A DNA stretch of 27,020 nucleotides from Bacteroidales bacterium UBA4070 (GTDB taxonomy: Bacteria > Bacteroidota > Bacteroidia > Bacteroidales > VadinHA17), in NCBI GenBank assembly GCA_002383485.1, contig DFYY01000016.1, positions 1 to 27,020 on the forward strand, read 5' to 3'. Under the pieces are notes generated by a model. It was not told the origin of the DNA and ran no database searches. It was given only the letters and a program-made list of their open reading frames with translations. Positions 1 through 8,140 of the stretch are shown piece after piece; within the stretch, counting starts at the first letter, position 1, and the number at the start of each line of letters is the position of its first letter. A program made the translations under genes and the position numbers.

Positions 1-11
1 CAGGTTGCGGG

Positions 12-118
12 ATCATTGATGCAGATACCTGCCCCATATGCAGGTAACGCCAGGTCTCAGACCTGGCGTTACGTGGAAATGATGCAGATGACCTGCATCA
101 ATGTATGATATCAATGAT
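12..118. repeat. Cloverleaf-like set of inverted repeats after gdhA
   Basis: Seen directly: an outer arm 12-20 pairs with 110-118. Inside it lie three hairpins: 26-32 with 40-46, 44-57 with 59-72 (14 of 14 bases complementary around one central base), and 81-87 with 93-99. A competing long-range pairing joins 14-23 to 94-103. The outer arm touches the gdhA stop codon, so the element would form the gdhA 3' untranslated region on the minus strand. There is no T-run after the strong stem, so it is not a textbook intrinsic terminator. It could stabilise the 3' end, aid termination, or be a small palindromic mobile or repeat element. Confidence 0.6.
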
Positions 119-1455
119 TAGATCACCCCCTGGTCAACCATCGCATTGGCAACCTTCAGGAAGCCTGCAACATTTGCACCCTTGACATAGTCTACATAAC
201 CGTCAGGACGCTTGCCGTACTTAACGCACGCTTCGTGTATATTGACCATGATTGAATGCAGCTTCTCATCAACCTCATCCTTGTTCCAGTTGAGTTTCAT
301 CGAGTTCTGCGTCATCTCAAGCCCTGATGTGGCTACGCCGCCGGCGTTGACAGCCTTGCCGGGAGCATACTGAATCTTGTGCTTATGGAATTCAGCTATA
401 GCCTCCGGTGTACAACCCATGTTCGAGATCTCGGCAACAAGGATCACATTGTTTGCGATCAGAAGCTGGGCTTCGTCACCGTTCAGCTCGTTCTGCGTTG
501 CACATGGCAGTGCAATGTCAACCTTCACTTCCCATGGCCTCTTGCCCTTGACGAACTTCGAGCCGGGGAACTTCTTCGCATACGGCTCAACAATATCCTG
601 GTTCGTTGCCCTAAGTTCAAGCATATAATCAATCTTCTCACCGCTTATGCCGGCGGGATCATAGATATAACCGTCCGGACCTGATATGGTGACAACCGTT
701 GCACCAAGCTGGGTAGCCTTGAGTGCTGCTCCCCATGCCACGTTGCCAAAGCCGGAGATTGATATCTTCTTACCCTGGAGACTGTCATTCTTTGTAGCCA
801 GCATCTCCTTTACAAAGTAGATACCGCCAAAGCCCGTTGCCTCCGGACGGATAAGTGAACCACCCCAGTTCAGCCCTTTGCCTGTCAGCACGCCGGTATG
901 CTCTGATGCAAGCTTCTTGTACATGCCGTACAGGAAACCGATCTCGCGGCCGCCAACACCTATGTCACCTGCGGGAACGTCGGTCTCGGGACCGATGTGC
1001 TTCCACAGTTCAAGCATGAACGACTGGCAGAAACGCATTACTTCGTTGTCTGTCTTGCCCTTGGGATCAAAATCCGATCCACCCTTGCCGCCACCCATCG
1101 GGAGCGAGGTGAGCGAGTTCTTGAAGATCTGCTCAAAGCCCAGGAACTTGAGGATTGAGAGGTTAACCGTGGGGTGGAAACGCAGGCCGCCCTTGTAAGG
1201 ACCGATGGCACCGTTGAACTGCACCCTGTAACCGAGATTGACCTGTACATTGCCCTTGTCATCCATCCATGGTACTTTAAAGGTGAATATACGGTCAGGC
1301 TCAACCAGCCTCTGAAGAACACCTGCCTTGGCAAACCTGGGGTTCTCATTGTAAACATCCTCGATAGTCTCAAGGACTTCCTTGACTGCCTGATGATATT
1401 CGGGTTCACCAGGATGCTTCTTTTCGAGCTCAGCCAGAATCTCTTTTACTTTCAT
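118..1455 (-). CDS. gdhA: NADP-type glutamate dehydrogenase (class I hexameric)
   Basis: Catalyses reductive amination of 2-oxoglutarate by ammonium to L-glutamate in the cytoplasm, a main route of nitrogen assimilation. The 445-residue length fits the class I hexameric family. The substrate-binding segment GPYKGGLRFHP (Lys88), the catalytic-lysine segment PMGGGKGGSDFDP (Lys124) and PAGDIGVGGRE (Asp164) are all present, followed by a Rossmann domain with SGFGNVAWGAA near residue 235. NADP preference is inferred from similarity to this assimilatory class; individual cofactor residues were not checked. It is last in a run of minus-strand genes, 111 bp after the small membrane protein gene, so it may have its own promoter. 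A 7-bp hairpin (1524-1530 with 1536-1542) lies in that gap. Its 3' end abuts the inverted-repeat element at 12-118. Confidence 0.97.
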   Translation of the reverse strand: MKVKEILAELEKKHPGEPEYHQAVKEVLETIEDVYNENPRFAKAGVLQRLVEPDRIFTFKVPWMDDKGNVQVNLGYRVQFNGAIGPYKGGLRFHPTVNLSILKFLGFEQIFKNSLTSLPMGGGKGGSDFDPKGKTDNEVMRFCQSFMLELWKHIGPETDVPAGDIGVGGREIGFLYGMYKKLASEHTGVLTGKGLNWGGSLIRPEATGFGGIYFVKEMLATKNDSLQGKKISISGFGNVAWGAALKATQLGATVVTISGPDGYIYDPAGISGEKIDYMLELRATNQDIVEPYAKKFPGSKFVKGKRPWEVKVDIALPCATQNELNGDEAQLLIANNVILVAEISNMGCTPEAIAEFHKHKIQYAPGKAVNAGGVATSGLEMTQNSMKLNWNKDEVDEKLHSIMVNIHEACVKYGKRPDGYVDYVKGANVAGFLKVANAMVDQGVI

Positions 1456-1566
1456 TTTAGTGTATGTTTATAATTTATGATTTTATTAAACGATCAATCA
1501 CTCCTCAAAGGTCATTGAACCTCAAGTCATGAAAAATGACTTTGCTCATGTTTTATCCGGTAACGG

Positions 1567-2049
1567 CTAACCGGCTGATTTGTAGTTTTTAAGGGTCGTT
1601 TCCATCAGTTCGCACTGCCCTTTCGAAAGAGCGGTGATGCAGACAGGCGGGTAGGCAGCCCTCTTTCCCTGAACCTGCTGATAGAGGGTAATGTAATGGT
1701 AAAGACCCATGCCTTTGGTGGTTATTTCATATCCGGCAAACCGGCCGGACGGTATCTCGATGCTCTTGCTCTCTCCGGGCATCAGCCCCGTGGTATACCA
1801 CCTTAGAGTGACCGTCTTCTCGTCAGCTGAGAAAAACAGGTAGCTGTACTGCCGTATCACCGGCCAGAAGAGGAGAAGCAGATAGACAACGGTAACTGCA
1901 ACAGTCAGTGCAGTGAGACTCTCCTCTGACATCGCATTCCGGAATATCTTCGGGAAATAGGCCAGGAAGATGTATAACACGTAAACCACCGTGGTTATAA
2001 AGGCGGTCAGCCTCAGCAGCATAATCCTCTTTCCGTTGTTGAGTGTCAT
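1567..2049 (-). CDS. Small membrane protein of unknown function
   Basis: 160 residues, not recognised as a named family. Two hydrophobic helices are visible near the N-terminus, roughly residues 10-34 and 45-68. A soluble C-terminal part of about 90 residues follows, alternating beta-like stretches and containing the segments VTLRWYTTGLMPGESKSIEIP and GRFAGYEITTKGMGLYHYITLY. Two helices followed by a small beta-rich domain is reminiscent of bacterial PH-like membrane proteins, but that is only a shape resemblance. The gene lies 55 bp downstream of tadA on the same strand and may be the last gene of the CDF-tadA transcript. Codon use looks like its neighbours. Confidence 0.75.
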   Translation of the reverse strand: MTLNNGKRIMLLRLTAFITTVVYVLYIFLAYFPKIFRNAMSEESLTALTVAVTVVYLLLLFWPVIRQYSYLFFSADEKTVTLRWYTTGLMPGESKSIEIPSGRFAGYEITTKGMGLYHYITLYQQVQGKRAAYPPVCITALSKGQCELMETTLKNYKSAG

Positions 2050-2104
2050 AATCGCTCTGTTTTGAGCAAACCTAAGAATTTTTTTTCAATTGCCCCTGCG
2101 GGTC

Positions 2105-2656
2105 TTACTCCCTCTTTTTCCTGAAGAATTGCTTCATGATGGCGGAGCACTCTTCTGCAAGGACACCTTTGCGCACCAAGGTTTTCGGATGGAGGATGGA
2201 GGCCCCGGTGGTGGTGTAACCCTTCTTAGGGTCATCAGCGCCCCACACCACTGCCGATACCTGGCTCCACGCCAGCGCACCGGCACACATAACGCATGGT
2301 TCCACTGTCACATACAGTGTGCATCCGGTGAGGTACTTGCCACCCAGGTAGGAGGTCGCTGCCGTGATGGCCTGCATCTCTGCATGAGCGGTGGGGTCAT
2401 TCAGCGTCTCCGTCAGGTTGTGGGCGCGGGCGATTACGATTCTCCCGACACCCCCGACACCCCCGACACCCCCGACACTCCCGGCACTCCCTGCACCTTG
2501 GACACTTCCGGAGCCCGGGGCCCCGGGAACTGTACCGGCGCCCCCGCTTCCTCCTGCAACAACCACAGCCCCTACAGGCACCTCATCCCTCGCAGCAGCC
2601 TTCTCAGCCTCGGCCAGCGCCATGCGCATGTAATATTCGTCGCTTCCCGGTTCCAT
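2105..2656 (-). CDS. tadA: tRNA(Arg) adenosine-34 deaminase with a glycine-rich insertion
   Basis: Deaminates A34 to inosine in the anticodon of tRNA-Arg(ACG). The zinc and catalytic motifs of the cytidine/deoxycytidylate deaminase fold are intact: HAE with His91 as zinc ligand and Glu93 as proton shuttle, and PCVMC with Cys121 and Cys124. DPTAHAEMQA and LYVTVEPCVMC are typical TadA wording. The protein is 183 residues, about 30 more than usual. The excess is a Gly/Ala/Ser/Val/Pro stretch at about residues 34-71, inserted between VPVGAVVV and RIVIARAHN, where the family has a short beta-hairpin turn. The insertion is encoded partly by a 9-bp tandem repeat. The start lies only 17 bp after the CDF stop, so co-transcription is likely. 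Confidence 0.95.
   Translation of the reverse strand: MEPGSDEYYMRMALAEAEKAAARDEVPVGAVVVAGGSGGAGTVPGAPGSGSVQGAGSAGSVGGVGGVGGVGRIVIARAHNLTETLNDPTAHAEMQAITAATSYLGGKYLTGCTLYVTVEPCVMCAGALAWSQVSAVVWGADDPKKGYTTTGASILHPKTLVRKGVLAEECSAIMKQFFRKKRE
2444..2497. repeat. 9-bp tandem repeat inside tadA
   Basis: Six consecutive 9-bp units read on the plus strand. The first three are cccgacacc, and the next three (cccgacact, cccggcact, ccctgcacc) are increasingly degraded. Being a multiple of three, the repeat keeps the tadA frame and encodes Gly-Gly-Val triplets on the minus strand. Slipped-strand expansion or contraction would change loop length without breaking the gene. Confidence 0.9.
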
Positions 2657-2673
2657 GCCTTAAAACTTAATGA

Positions 2674-3528
2674 TCACCTGTTCGGTTCAGGGTGAATGAT
2701 CACGCTTACGTCCCTGAACTCGCGTTCCAGCCTCTCCTCAATCAGATCACACTGACGGTGGATGGTCCCGATGGTCTCCTGCGCCGGCACATCAAGGTGA
2801 AACTCCACGAACCGCTGATGTCCTGCAGCCCTGGTGCGGAGATCATGGTAATGAACATTCATCTCCTCCAGGATGTCAGTCAGCTTTTTCATTTCGCTCT
2901 GCGAGAGTGCCGTGTCAAGCAGCGGAAAGAATGCCTTACGCAGCAGCATCCAGGATTCATATATTATTATTACCGCCACCAGAAGGGCAATAATGGGGTC
3001 AAGCACGTGCCACCCGGTGATCCATATGAGCCCGAGACCAATTGCCACACCCGCCGAGGTGATTACATCCGTCTTCAGATGAAGGGCATCAGCCTCCAGC
3101 GCCACCGAGTCGGTCAGCTTAGCCACCTTGTACAAACGCCTGGAAACGAAAATGTTAACCACTGCTGATATTGCCATCACAAGCACCCCGAGGCCCAGAG
3201 CCTCCGTCTCGCCGGGGTGCAGGAACCTGCCGATGGCCTCGTACACGATCCATGCAGAGGCGACGAATATCAGCAGCGCCTCAATCACCCCCGAGACATT
3301 CTCCACCTTACCGTGCCCGAACGGATGCCTGTCGTCAGCCGGATTGCCTGATACCTTCACCGCAAAAAATGCAATTATTGCAGCAACAAGATCGAGGGAT
3401 GAATGAATTGCCTCGGAAAGGATACTGACAGAGCCGGTAACGGCGCCCACCACCACCTTCAAAATGATCAGCAGACTGTTCGAGAGAACCGAAAGTCTTG
3501 CTGTCCTTGTCTTTAGAGAGGTTGCCAT
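2674..3528 (-). CDS. Cation diffusion facilitator, probable zinc/divalent metal exporter
   Basis: 284 residues with the CDF architecture: a six-helix transmembrane part (about residues 10-200), then a cytoplasmic ferredoxin-like domain (about 208-284). The expected metal-site signatures are visible: HSSLD in helix 2 (His42, Asp46), the loop DDRHPFGHGKVE (residues 65-76), and HLKTD in helix 5 (His150, Asp154). His-x-x-x-Asp in both helices is the pattern of zinc-selective CDF members rather than the Asp-x-x-x-Asp of YiiP/FieF, so zinc is the best inferred substrate, exported in exchange for protons. It is the first gene of the minus-strand run and divergent from aspS across 117 bp. It is followed 17 bp later by tadA, a pairing with no obvious functional link. 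Confidence 0.93.
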   Translation of the reverse strand: MATSLKTRTARLSVLSNSLLIILKVVVGAVTGSVSILSEAIHSSLDLVAAIIAFFAVKVSGNPADDRHPFGHGKVENVSGVIEALLIFVASAWIVYEAIGRFLHPGETEALGLGVLVMAISAVVNIFVSRRLYKVAKLTDSVALEADALHLKTDVITSAGVAIGLGLIWITGWHVLDPIIALLVAVIIIYESWMLLRKAFFPLLDTALSQSEMKKLTDILEEMNVHYHDLRTRAAGHQRFVEFHLDVPAQETIGTIHRQCDLIEERLEREFRDVSVIIHPEPNR

Positions 3529-3619
3529 ACTGTTAAATCCGCTTTAAAATCACTGCAAGTTTAGGAAAAAGCTGCGAGAAGCCGGTGAAAAGTTTTTACC
3601 GTTTATTACCGGAATAGCT

Positions 3620-3627
3620 TATTTTTG
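3620..3627 (+). promoter_or_regulatory. Candidate Bacteroidota -7 element for aspS
   Basis: TATTTTTG matches the Bacteroidota -7 consensus TAnnTTTG exactly, 18 bp before the chosen aspS ATG. No clear TTG element is seen about 19 bp upstream. If used, transcription would start around 3633-3635, leaving a very short leader and excluding the in-frame TTG at 3625 as a translation start. Confidence 0.45.
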
Positions 3628-3645
3628 TTGCTCAAAAAAACGGAA

Positions 3646-5409
3646 ATGTACAGAACACACACATGCGGAGAGCTGTCGCTGGCAATGGCTGGAGAAAGAG
3701 TAACCCTGGCCGGCTGGATTCAGCGCTCAAGGGACCTCGGCGGGATGACATTCATTGACCTGCGCGACAGGTACGGCATCACCCAGATCGTCTTCAACAT
3801 GGAGACTGATGCTGATCTCTGCATGAAGGCCCGCAAGCTGGGCCGCGAGTTCGTGATCCGTGTTACAGGCACCGTCGCAGAGCGAAGCAATAAGAATCCG
3901 AAGCTCGCCACGGGCGATATCGAGATCATTGCCGAAAGCGTCGAAACGCTCAATACATCGGATACTCCCCCCTTCACTATCGAGGAGAACACTGACGGCG
4001 GCGATGAGCTGCGGATGAAATACCGCTACCTCGACTTGCGCAGGCAGAATGTCCGTTCTAACATTATCCTGAGACATAGGATGGCACAGGAGGTGCGACG
4101 CTACCTCGACGGACAGGGGTTTATCGAGGTGGAGACACCGGTGCTGATCAAGTCAACTCCTGAGGGTGCGCGCGACTTCGTGGTGCCGTCCAGACTGCAC
4201 CATGGCGAGTTTTATGCCCTGCCGCAGAGCCCGCAGACATTCAAACAGTTGCTGATGGTGGCCGGGTTTGATAAGTACTTCCAGATAGTGAAGTGCTTCC
4301 GCGATGAGGACCTTCGCGCCGACCGCCAGCCGGAGTTCACGCAGATAGACTGCGAGATGTCATTCATCCATCAGGATGACATCCTGAACATGTTCGAGGG
4401 GCTGGCACGCCACCTCTTCCGCGAGATCAAAGGTCTGGAGTTCGAAGAACGTTTCCCGCGCATGCCTTACGATGAGGCCATGAGCCGCTACGGCTCTGAC
4501 AAGCCGGACATAAGGTTCGGGATGTGCATCGAGGATGTGACCGGGGTGATGAAGGGACGGAACTTCCCGCTCTTTGAGCTGGTGCCCTATGTGGGAGCCA
4601 TCTCCGCCACGGGATGCGGCAGCTGGTCACGCAAACAGATAGATGAAATCACGGAGTTCGTCAAACGCCCGCAGATAGGGGCGAAGGGCCTCGTCTGGGC
4701 CAGGGTGGAGGCCGACGGCTCGGTCAAATCATCGGCTGACAAGTTCTACAGCCAGGATGACCTGGTGAACCTGGCGATGATAACGGGCTCAGAACCCGGT
4801 GATCTCATCCTGATGATGGGTGGTCCCAGGGAGAAGACGCTTACTGCTCTCGGTGAGCTGCGCCTCGAGATCGGGAGACGTTTTGGCCTTCGCGACAGCG
4901 CTGTATACGCCCCTCTGTGGGTGGTCGATTTCCCGCTGCTGGAGTGGGACGACGAGACACAACGCTTTTACGCCAAGCACCATCCCTTTACGTCGCCCAG
5001 GCCTGAGGATATGCAGTATATGGAGAGCGACCCGTGGCGTGTTCGCGCCAACGCCTATGACCTGGTCATCAACGGCACGGAGATAGGAGGGGGCTCGATA
5101 CGTATCCACGACCCGGAGACGCAGTCGCTGATGTTCCGCACTCTCGGCTTCACGGCAGAGGAGGCGCAGAAACAGTTCGGCTTCCTGCTCAATGCCTTCC
5201 GCTTTGGCGCACCGCCGCACGGAGGGATTGCCTTCGGATTTGACAGGTGGACGGCCATCATGGGTGGCTCGGACACCATCCGCGACTATATCGCCTTCCC
5301 GAAGAACAACCAGGCCCGCGATGTGATGATTGACACCCCGTCCTCGATAAAGCAGGAGCAGCTTGACGAGTTGGGGATTGTGATCAAAAGGGAGGAGAAG
5401 AAGGGTTAG
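3646..5409 (+). CDS. aspS: Aspartyl-tRNA synthetase (bacterial type)
   Basis: Charges tRNA-Asp with aspartate in the cytoplasm. It has 587 residues from the ATG at 3646. The frame extends to a TTG at 3625, but that adds seven unconserved residues and overlaps a likely -7 element, and the family normally begins MYRTHTCGEL. An OB-fold anticodon-binding domain occupies about residues 1-105. The class II catalytic core follows, with motif 2 around 218-239 (CFRDEDLRADRQPEFTQID) and motif 3 around 527-538 (FGFDRW). The bacterial GAD insertion domain lies between them (about 285-410). This order and length are those of ordinary bacterial AspRS. Whether it is discriminating for Asp only, or also serves tRNA-Asn, cannot be settled by reading. 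It converges with the histidine kinase gene. Confidence 0.98.
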   Translation: MYRTHTCGELSLAMAGERVTLAGWIQRSRDLGGMTFIDLRDRYGITQIVFNMETDADLCMKARKLGREFVIRVTGTVAERSNKNPKLATGDIEIIAESVETLNTSDTPPFTIEENTDGGDELRMKYRYLDLRRQNVRSNIILRHRMAQEVRRYLDGQGFIEVETPVLIKSTPEGARDFVVPSRLHHGEFYALPQSPQTFKQLLMVAGFDKYFQIVKCFRDEDLRADRQPEFTQIDCEMSFIHQDDILNMFEGLARHLFREIKGLEFEERFPRMPYDEAMSRYGSDKPDIRFGMCIEDVTGVMKGRNFPLFELVPYVGAISATGCGSWSRKQIDEITEFVKRPQIGAKGLVWARVEADGSVKSSADKFYSQDDLVNLAMITGSEPGDLILMMGGPREKTLTALGELRLEIGRRFGLRDSAVYAPLWVVDFPLLEWDDETQRFYAKHHPFTSPRPEDMQYMESDPWRVRANAYDLVINGTEIGGGSIRIHDPETQSLMFRTLGFTAEEAQKQFGFLLNAFRFGAPPHGGIAFGFDRWTAIMGGSDTIRDYIAFPKNNQARDVMIDTPSSIKQEQLDELGIVIKREEKKG

Positions 5410-5412
5410 GAC

Positions 5413-5431
5413 GGCCTTGCCGCGGCAGGCC
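5413..5431. terminator. GC-rich hairpin after aspS
   Basis: Four bases at 5413-5416 pair with 5428-5431, enclosing a self-complementary ten-base core (5418-5427) with one bulged T. It lies 3 bp after the aspS stop, in the gap between convergent genes. No T-run follows on either strand, so termination is only a guess from position. Confidence 0.3.
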
Positions 5432-5492
5432 GGGGTCCGGCAGTCCGGTTATCTCTCTGAAGAATGTCTGTTAGATTCTGTCCGGTGGTGCA

Positions 5493-5576
5493 GGTTCCTG
5501 TCCGGTCAGATCAATCTTCTGCCGGTGCGGGGCGGGTTCCTGCCCGGTCAGATCAATCTTCTGCCGGTGCGGGGCG
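5493..5576. repeat. 42-bp tandem duplication at the 3' end of the histidine kinase gene
   Basis: Two adjacent 42-bp units, 5493-5534 and 5535-5576, differ at one base by direct comparison (T at 5501, C at 5543). The inner unit contains the last codons and stop of the kinase gene (5548 onwards, minus strand), so the downstream unit is an untranslated second copy of the gene's end. The period is 14 codons. A shorter fragment of the same sequence occurs at about 5478-5486. Confidence 0.92.
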
Positions 5577-8106
5577 GCTTCTTCTGGATGGGAGGTAGGT
5601 CAGCCGGCCTCGTGAAGGGTATCGAGAAGCAGAACAATGACCCTTCGCCCTGCGTGGAGATGAGCCACATTGATCCTCCCAGCAACTCGGCATATGCCTT
5701 TGATATCGAGAGCCCCAGGCCGGTGCCGCTGTACTTTTTAGAGCTTGGGCCCTCTACCTGGTAAAATCTTTCAAACACCTTCTCCTGGTGCTCCGGGGCG
5801 ATGCCGATGCCGGTGTCCGACACGAAGAACTCGATCATCTCACCTCTTACAACATAGCCCAGCTCTATCCGCCCTTTTTTGGTGAATCTCAGGGCATTGT
5901 TGAGGAGATTGGAAAAGATCTGTATCACCTTGGTCTCGTCGGTCATCACCTGCGCCTCCCGGTCGTCGAGGTGGGTTGAGAAGTTGAGCACCAGGTTCTG
6001 CTCCTGTGCGCGCAAGCGGTACTGCTCGAAGAGGCTCCTTATGAGGGTGTTGAGATTGACGTTGGAACGGGTGATTTTGACCAGCCCCGTCTCGATGTTG
6101 GAGATGTCAACGATGTCTGTGATGATGGAGAGGAGCTGGTTGCTCGACTGGTAAATAATGTCAATGTATTGTCTGCGGCTCTCATCGGTTATTTCGGGTG
6201 TGTCGAGCAGGGTTGTGAATCCCACGATGGCGTTCATCGGGGTGCGGATTTCGTGCGAGATGTTATGCAGGAACGCAGTTTTCAGCCTGTCGCTCTGCTC
6301 TGCTTTTTCCTTGGCTCTGATGAGTTCTTCCTCGATGCGTTTTCTCTCGGTGATGTCAGAGATGAATCCCTCAAGCGCCACCAGTTTATCGCCTTCATAG
6401 TAACCGCGGCCGCGTTCCCATACCCATTTCCGGCTTCCGGAGGAGGTGATTATGCGGTATTCGATTGTATAGAGATAGCCGGTATTGAGAGCCTCGTGGA
6501 TCTCCTGCCAGATACGGCCGGCATCCTGCGGGTCAATGATTGAACTGTATGTCCTTATCTTATTGTTTATGAACTCATTGGGCAGATATCCGGCCAGCTC
6601 GTAGATGCCGTCACTGATATATTGCATGGTCCAGTCTGCATCGTTGTTGCAGCGGAAGACCACTCCCCGCAGGTTATTGATGATGGTGCTGAGTTTCTTG
6701 TTGCTCTCGCGCATCTCCTCTTCCGTGCGTTTGCGTTCTGTGATGTCACGGCCGATGCTCTGGAAGAACCGTTGTCCTTCCACCTCCACGGTATAGGCGC
6801 TGATCTCTATGGGGAAGGTGGTGCCATCACTCCTTTCATGGACCGTTTCGATGTATAATGAACCGGTTTCATGCAGGGTTCTTACATTATCCGCAAGGCG
6901 AGGTGCTTCGTAAGGGGTACGAATATTGGCAATGTTCATGCCGATGAGCTTTTGCCGGGGATAGCCGTAGGTGGTGACGGCGCGCTCATTTGCCTCCACT
7001 ATTTTCAAATTACTGTCAATCAGGAGGATGATATCATTGCCGTGTTTCATCACGTAGTCGAAGTGCTTCATGATGGCCTGGCGGTTGAGTTCTTCCTGTT
7101 GTTTTTCGCGCAGGTAGCGGGCGCGGGTGGCTTTGATGATAAGGTAGGCCAGGCTGGCGAGGGCCAGGTAAACGAATCCCATGATCATCCAGAGCATGGT
7201 GATCTCCCGCATGGATCTCTCGAGGATCTCCGGTGAGTCCTTTTTCGCGATGAGGTACCAGTCGGAGCCCGGTACCTTCCTGACGGAAGCAACTACATCA
7301 GTGCCGGTGTAGTCAGTAAAAGTTCTGGCCTTTTTCTCTTCGCCCTGCGGAGTGAGGACGCTGAGTTCCATATCTGTGGTGGCCAGGGTGATGGGTTTGT
7401 CATAGCCAGCCAGTCTTGAGCCGTTGAGGTAGATGACCGAGTCGCCCTCGAAGCGGAAGAGGATGCATTCTGCTGTTCTGCCGGGGGTGGGCCAGGTGGA
7501 GAGCATGGGGAAGAGTTCCTCTTCAGGATCGATGCGCAGTACCAGCACGCCGGCCAGCACGGTGTCACCTTCATAGGGCATCTTCATGGGGATGAGGAGG
7601 TCAAGGTGAAGGTAGCTGACCACCGTGGCAGTATGGAAATCCGAGATAGAGATGACGGGGTTGGAGATGACTTTGGTGATGCTGCTGCGCAGGCTTTCCC
7701 CCATGACGGCCTCGGATTCCGGTACGGCGATGCCCGGTTTGCCGCCGGCGTCTACCAGCACGGCTCCGCGGAAGTCGTAGTTGTCTATGAGGGTGGTGAG
7801 CAGTTGGATGAGCCTCGATTTTTCGCGTCTCGGGTCGTCACGGATGAACATGTCATCGATATGTTCCACGAGGGTGACGTTTTCGTGTATCAGGGTGGCA
7901 TCGTTAAGGCGTTCTCTCTTCCATTCGGCTACCTGGACGGACTTGAGGTTCGCGACGGCGTCCATTTCGGTGACGGCATCACGGAGAATTCTCTCTTTCT
8001 GGCCCCCTGAATAGATTATGACGCTGGCAGTAAGGAGCGCTGCAGTGAAGAGTAGTACACTGACGGAGGTCCATGGGAACGGCGATTTGGTTCTGTTTTT
8101 ATTCAT
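5548..8106 (-). CDS. Membrane-bound PAS sensor histidine kinase
   Basis: 852 residues. A helix at about 11-33 and another at about 303-325 bracket a periplasmic sensor region of some 270 residues with dCache-like layout. Two cytoplasmic PAS/PAC domains follow (about 345-460 and 475-590), each ending in DITERKR. The phosphoacceptor is His618 in HNISHEIRTPMNAIVGF. The ATPase domain has its N box at NLLNNALRF (733-741), G1 at DTGIG (764-768) and G2 at GTGLGLS (794-800). No receiver domain is fused and no response regulator is encoded in the window, so the partner is unknown. The ligand is also unknown. The stop codon lies inside a 42-bp tandem duplication. A 33-codon ORF ends 34 bp upstream of the start and may share its transcript. 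Confidence 0.94.
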   Translation of the reverse strand: MNKNRTKSPFPWTSVSVLLFTAALLTASVIIYSGGQKERILRDAVTEMDAVANLKSVQVAEWKRERLNDATLIHENVTLVEHIDDMFIRDDPRREKSRLIQLLTTLIDNYDFRGAVLVDAGGKPGIAVPESEAVMGESLRSSITKVISNPVISISDFHTATVVSYLHLDLLIPMKMPYEGDTVLAGVLVLRIDPEEELFPMLSTWPTPGRTAECILFRFEGDSVIYLNGSRLAGYDKPITLATTDMELSVLTPQGEEKKARTFTDYTGTDVVASVRKVPGSDWYLIAKKDSPEILERSMREITMLWMIMGFVYLALASLAYLIIKATRARYLREKQQEELNRQAIMKHFDYVMKHGNDIILLIDSNLKIVEANERAVTTYGYPRQKLIGMNIANIRTPYEAPRLADNVRTLHETGSLYIETVHERSDGTTFPIEISAYTVEVEGQRFFQSIGRDITERKRTEEEMRESNKKLSTIINNLRGVVFRCNNDADWTMQYISDGIYELAGYLPNEFINNKIRTYSSIIDPQDAGRIWQEIHEALNTGYLYTIEYRIITSSGSRKWVWERGRGYYEGDKLVALEGFISDITERKRIEEELIRAKEKAEQSDRLKTAFLHNISHEIRTPMNAIVGFTTLLDTPEITDESRRQYIDIIYQSSNQLLSIITDIVDISNIETGLVKITRSNVNLNTLIRSLFEQYRLRAQEQNLVLNFSTHLDDREAQVMTDETKVIQIFSNLLNNALRFTKKGRIELGYVVRGEMIEFFVSDTGIGIAPEHQEKVFERFYQVEGPSSKKYSGTGLGLSISKAYAELLGGSMWLISTQGEGSLFCFSIPFTRPADLPPIQKKPPRTGRRLI

Positions 8107-8140
8107 CGGGGTTCCTGCAGAATAGAATCTGGCCGGCCTG

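Noticed and set aside
12..118. tRNA or tmRNA from the cloverleaf shape
   Set aside because: Arm lengths do not fit, there is no T-loop consensus (GGTTCRANNCC) and no CCA-adjacent acceptor. Only the overall shape resembles a tRNA.
1524..1542. Intrinsic terminator between the small membrane protein gene and gdhA
   Set aside because: A 7-bp AT-rich stem without a following T-run on the minus strand; too weak to call.
3625..3645. TTG start for aspS seven codons upstream
   Set aside because: It overlaps the likely -7 element, and the family consistently starts at MYRTHTCGEL.
5417..5764. 115-codon plus-strand frame after aspS
   Set aside because: It covers the 42-bp duplication and then runs antisense to the kinase ATPase domain. 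No conserved features.
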